15,704 bases of DNA from Spirochaetaceae bacterium UBA6243. Its GTDB lineage: Bacteria; Spirochaetota; Spirochaetia; Treponematales; Rectinemataceae. Positions within the stretch are counted from its first letter, which is position 1. Every line of letters begins with the position of its first letter. Positions 13,354 to 15,704 of this stretch are shown one piece after another. The position numbers and the translations under genes were made by a program. The stretch covers positions 5,011-20,714 of the forward strand of contig DJVZ01000037.1 in the NCBI GenBank assembly GCA_002441395.1, in the 5' to 3' direction. A model generated the notes under the pieces. The model made no database searches. It was not told where the DNA came from and saw only the letters and a list, made by a program, of their open reading frames with translations.

Positions 13354-14844
13354 TTATCTGAAAGTCCGTGCGGTCGCTATGGCCTTGCGCCAGCCGGCGA
13401 CAAGCCCGGCACGAACATCATCCGCCATCCGCGGGACGAATTCTCTCCGCATGCGCCAGTTCTTGCGCACGTCATCGAGACTTTCCCAATAGCCCACCGC
13501 GAGCCCCGCGAGGTAGGCGGCGCCGAGCGCCGTCGTCTCGCTCACCTCGGGCAAAATGACGCGCGTTCCCGTGATGTCCGCCTGGAACTGCATGAGGAAG
13601 GAGTTCTGCGAAGCACCCCCATCGGCCTTGATGCAGGAGAGCTCTCTTCCCGAATCCTTCTCCATGGCCTCGAAGAGGTCCATCGACTGATAGGCGATCG
13701 CCTCGAGCGCCGCGCGCACGAAGTGAGCCCTCGACGTGCCGCGGGAAAGCCCCACCACCGTGCCGCGCGCCTCGGAATCCCAGTACGGGGCTCCAAGGCC
13801 GACAAAAGCCGGCACGATGTACACGCCCTGACTGTCCTCGACCGACCGCGCAAGCCGCTCGCTCGCGGCGGAATCCGCGAGCAGCCCCATCTGGTCGCGC
13901 ATCCACTGGATCACCGCCCCCGCGATGAACACGGAACCTTCAAGCGCATAGGTGTAGCCCTTGCCGAGATCCCACGCCACCGTCGCGAGCAGATTGTGCT
14001 TCGATTCGACCGGGAAAGGTCCCGTATTCATCAGCGTGAAACAGCCCGTGCCATACGTGTTCTTCACGTCACCCGGCTCGAAGCAGGCATGCCCGAACAG
14101 CGCCGCCTGCTGATCGCCCGCGACGCCCGCCACCGGAATTTCGGTGCCAAAAAGTTCCCTTTTTGTCATGCCGAAAAATCCCGAAGAAGGCTTGACCTCG
14201 GGCAGAATCCGGGCCGGCACATCAAGCAGACGGAGGAGCTCATCATCCCAGCGGCGCTCATGGATATTGAAGAGCATGGTCCGGCTCGCGTTGGAAGGAT
14301 CGGTCGCGTGTATGCCGGTCAGTCTGTAAATGAGCCAGGAATCGATGGTGCCGAACATAAGCTCGCCCCGCTCCGCGCGGACCTTCAGTTCCGGATGTTC
14401 GCGGAACAGCCATGTGAGCTTGGTTCCCGAAAAATAGGCGTCGAGCACGAGGCCCGTCTTTTCGCGGATACTTGCCTCTGCGCCGAGCGCGCGCAGTTCG
14501 TCGCAGATGCCGCTCGAACGGCGGCACTGCCAGACGATGGCGTTGTAGACGGGCTTTCCTGTCGCGCGCTCCCAGACGACGGTGGTCTCGCGCTGATTCG
14601 TGATGCCGATCGCCGCGATCTGCGTGGCTTCGATCTGGGCGGCCTCGATGGCGCCGTGCGCCGCATCGAGCTGGGTCTGCCAGATTTCCTCCGGATCGTG
14701 TTCGACCCAGCCCGGTTTGGGGAAAATCTGGCGGAACGGAATCTGCTTTACGCCGATGATGATGCCATCATGATTGAACAGAATGGCCCGGGAAGTCGTC
14801 GTCCCCTGGTCCAGGGCGAGAATATAGCTTGCATTGCGGTCCAT
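13354..14844 (-). CDS. glpK: Glycerol kinase
   Basis: GlpK phosphorylates glycerol to sn-glycerol-3-phosphate in the cytoplasm. The 496-residue length and FGGY-family sequence are standard: phosphate-1 motif LALDQGTTTSRAILF (9-23), substrate residues R85-E86 (NQRET) and W105, catalytic D244 in AGDQQAALFG, NTYGTGCF (262-269), and a near-C-terminal GGASQNSFLMQFQADI stretch. The loop before D244 reads SSGFFGMTKRELFGTEIP (220-237). It has neither the Arg of the E. coli fructose-1,6-bisphosphate site (GGTRIP) nor the His phosphorylated by HPr in Gram-positive enzymes, so those two controls are probably absent; this is inference from remembered alignments. Start ATG 14844 lacks a ribosome binding site and lies 6 bases after a perfect TATAAT. 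No glpF or glpD is within the window. The C_GCAxxG gene follows after 65 bases. Confidence 0.97.
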   Translation of the reverse strand: MDRNASYILALDQGTTTSRAILFNHDGIIIGVKQIPFRQIFPKPGWVEHDPEEIWQTQLDAAHGAIEAAQIEATQIAAIGITNQRETTVVWERATGKPVYNAIVWQCRRSSGICDELRALGAEASIREKTGLVLDAYFSGTKLTWLFREHPELKVRAERGELMFGTIDSWLIYRLTGIHATDPSNASRTMLFNIHERRWDDELLRLLDVPARILPEVKPSSGFFGMTKRELFGTEIPVAGVAGDQQAALFGHACFEPGDVKNTYGTGCFTLMNTGPFPVESKHNLLATVAWDLGKGYTYALEGSVFIAGAVIQWMRDQMGLLADSAASERLARSVEDSQGVYIVPAFVGLGAPYWDSEARGTVVGLSRGTSRAHFVRAALEAIAYQSMDLFEAMEKDSGRELSCIKADGGASQNSFLMQFQADITGTRVILPEVSETTALGAAYLAGLAVGYWESLDDVRKNWRMRREFVPRMADDVRAGLVAGWRKAIATARTFR

Positions 14845-14850
14845 GCGGCT

Positions 14851-14856
14851 ATTATA
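14851..14856 (-). promoter_or_regulatory. -10 box of glpK (leaderless arrangement)
   Basis: The minus strand reads TATAAT exactly, followed by 6 bases and the glpK ATG. No clear -35 is seen at 17 bases upstream, so an activator or a relaxed promoter is possible. The predicted start of transcription falls at the ATG. Confidence 0.55.
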
Positions 14857-14902
14857 GCGTATTTTGTTGGCTGGGGGAGAGGGTTTTCACTGCGGCGAAC
14901 AT

Positions 14903-14938
14903 AAAAACGCCGCCAGGTCACATGCGGCCCGGCGGCGT
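14903..14938 (-). terminator. Intrinsic terminator after the lipoprotein gene
   Basis: On the minus strand ACGCCGCC pairs with GGCGGCGT (8 GC-rich base pairs, complements at 14931-14938 and 14907-14914) across a 16-base loop and is followed by a run of five T. It lies 22 bases past the lipoprotein stop codon, so it ends that transcript and insulates glpK from it. Confidence 0.9.
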
Positions 14939-14960
14939 CTTCTTTCAGAATTAAGCTTAA

Positions 14961-15704
14961 TCAATAGACGGCTATGTTCACCGAACCATAGTCTATTCCG
15001 GTTCCGTATTTGACCTGACCTTTCGAGTCCGCCGTTCTTCCCACGAGACAGATATAATACGGCATATCGAAGGTGGTGGTATCGAATATGACACTCTTTT
15101 CCGGATCCGAACCCGAAACTCCGTCTAACACCTTTCCATCGGGACCGAAGATGTACGCATCGAAGTTCCCCTCATTCGACAGCACCGTCACCTTGGTTTT
15201 CGTGTCCGGGGCATAGAATGAATACCACTTCTCGCCATTCAGATTGAGTGTTGCCTCTGCCGACAAAACACTATCTTCCAAGAGAACAGGGGCACAGGGA
15301 TACAGCACAAGGCTCAGTTCCAGGGTAGCATTCACCGGCACGACGAAGGCTTCTTCTGTTTGACCGGCGACTACGGGCTCAGTATCAGAGACTGCACTGT
15401 TGAACACCGATACAGTCATTCTATCATAGGTGCCCGAGGCCAGCGTGACGCTTCCCGTAATGCTGTTCGTCGTTTCATCATAATGCGCCGAACCGAGCAT
15501 CACTGCCTTGACAATCTCGTCATTCTGATAGAAATCCACTTCAACAGCGTCCACATACGCAAAAGCTTTCGATGTCGCTCCCTTAGATGACGTTTGCTGA
15601 GAATCCGCAATATAGGGATTGATTCTCGGAATGGAGAATGTTACGGTTCCTTGACCTGTGGTTGCGCTCTTGACCGTTCCGGTCGAAAGCTGGCAGGCGC
15701 TCAG
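14961..15704 (-). CDS. Predicted lipoprotein of unknown function (5' end beyond window)
   Basis: The minus-strand frame is open from the right edge to a TGA at 14961, giving 247 visible residues. The first residues are LSACQLSTGT: LSAC fits the lipobox cut by signal peptidase II, so the signal peptide lies mostly outside the window and the mature protein would start at the Cys (codon 15693-15695) and be lipid-anchored. The mature part begins with a Ser/Thr/Gly-rich tether, then VTFSIPRINPYIADSQ, then strand-rich segments such as VDFYQNDEIVKAVMLG, ITGSVTLASGTYDRMTVSVFN and EKWYSFYAPDTKTKVTVLS. It ends with two Tyr-rich strands. The pattern suggests one or two beta-sandwich domains. I do not recognise a named family, and no catalytic motif is visible. 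Base composition is nearer 50% GC than that of glpK. A strong terminator follows. Confidence 0.75.
   Translation of the reverse strand: MSACQLSTGTVKSATTGQGTVTFSIPRINPYIADSQQTSSKGATSKAFAYVDAVEVDFYQNDEIVKAVMLGSAHYDETTNSITGSVTLASGTYDRMTVSVFNSAVSDTEPVVAGQTEEAFVVPVNATLELSLVLYPCAPVLLEDSVLSAEATLNLNGEKWYSFYAPDTKTKVTVLSNEGNFDAYIFGPDGKVLDGVSGSDPEKSVIFDTTTFDMPYYICLVGRTADSKGQVKYGTGIDYGSVNIAVY

Noticed and set aside
13723..14904. 393-codon open frame on the plus strand opposite glpK
   Set aside because: Antisense shadow of a clearly conserved glycerol kinase; composition is Arg/His/Ala-rich with no recognisable motif.
14950..14961. 12-bp palindrome ATTAAGCTTAAT at the lipoprotein stop codon
   Set aside because: AT-rich short palindrome that overlaps a stop codon just before a strong terminator; no evidence of separate function.

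Overview
This is a bacterial chromosomal window with GC-rich housekeeping genes on both strands and no phage, transposon, CRISPR, rRNA or tRNA signal that I can see. The taxon is uncertain. A likely lipoprotein (lipobox LSAC), a periplasmic cobalamin-binding protein, and ThyX point to a diderm-like anaerobe or facultative anaerobe. My guess is a spirochaete-like lineage, held at low confidence because no marker gene settles it.

Layout, left to right. Positions 1-668 (minus) hold the N-terminal part of a glycoside hydrolase resembling GH36/melibiase alpha-galactosidases, cut by the left edge. It is divergent from thyX (plus, 750-1628), which encodes flavin-dependent thymidylate synthase. Next come two minus-strand genes: a large PAS-GAF-GAF-GAF-HD-GYP cyclic-di-GMP phosphodiesterase-type protein (1693-4212), preceded by a beta-hydroxyacid dehydrogenase of the HIBADH/GarR family (4297-5175). 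The plus-strand pair proA-proB (5345-7941) encodes the two enzymes that turn glutamate into glutamate semialdehyde for proline.

Positions 7980-11409 form a cobalamin uptake unit. A sigma70-like promoter leads into an oversized adenosylcobalamin-type riboswitch and then overlapping btuF-btuC-btuD genes for a vitamin B12 ABC importer. The end of btuD meets a convergent minus-strand gene, and the two stop codons lie in one shared CTAG.

Positions 11406-14844 carry four minus-strand genes, in transcription order: glpK (glycerol kinase), a C_GCAxxG_C_C redox-type protein, a SagB-type nitroreductase, and an Adenosine_kin (PF04008) family protein. The middle two are separated by a single base and probably translated together. 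An exact 10-bp inverted repeat lies between glpK and the C_GCAxxG gene. A strong intrinsic terminator at 14903-14938 ends the last minus-strand gene, a partial predicted lipoprotein of unknown function that runs off the right edge.

A recurring theme is that thyX, proA and glpK lack a Shine-Dalgarno sequence and have a good -10 box 6-7 bases before the ATG, which suggests leaderless mRNAs. The genes inside or heading the other units (the HIBADH-family gene, btuF, btuD, and the C_GCAxxG, nitroreductase and Adenosine_kin genes) have clear ribosome binding sites. No intergenic stretch exceeds 300 bases except the riboswitch leader (7942-8331).
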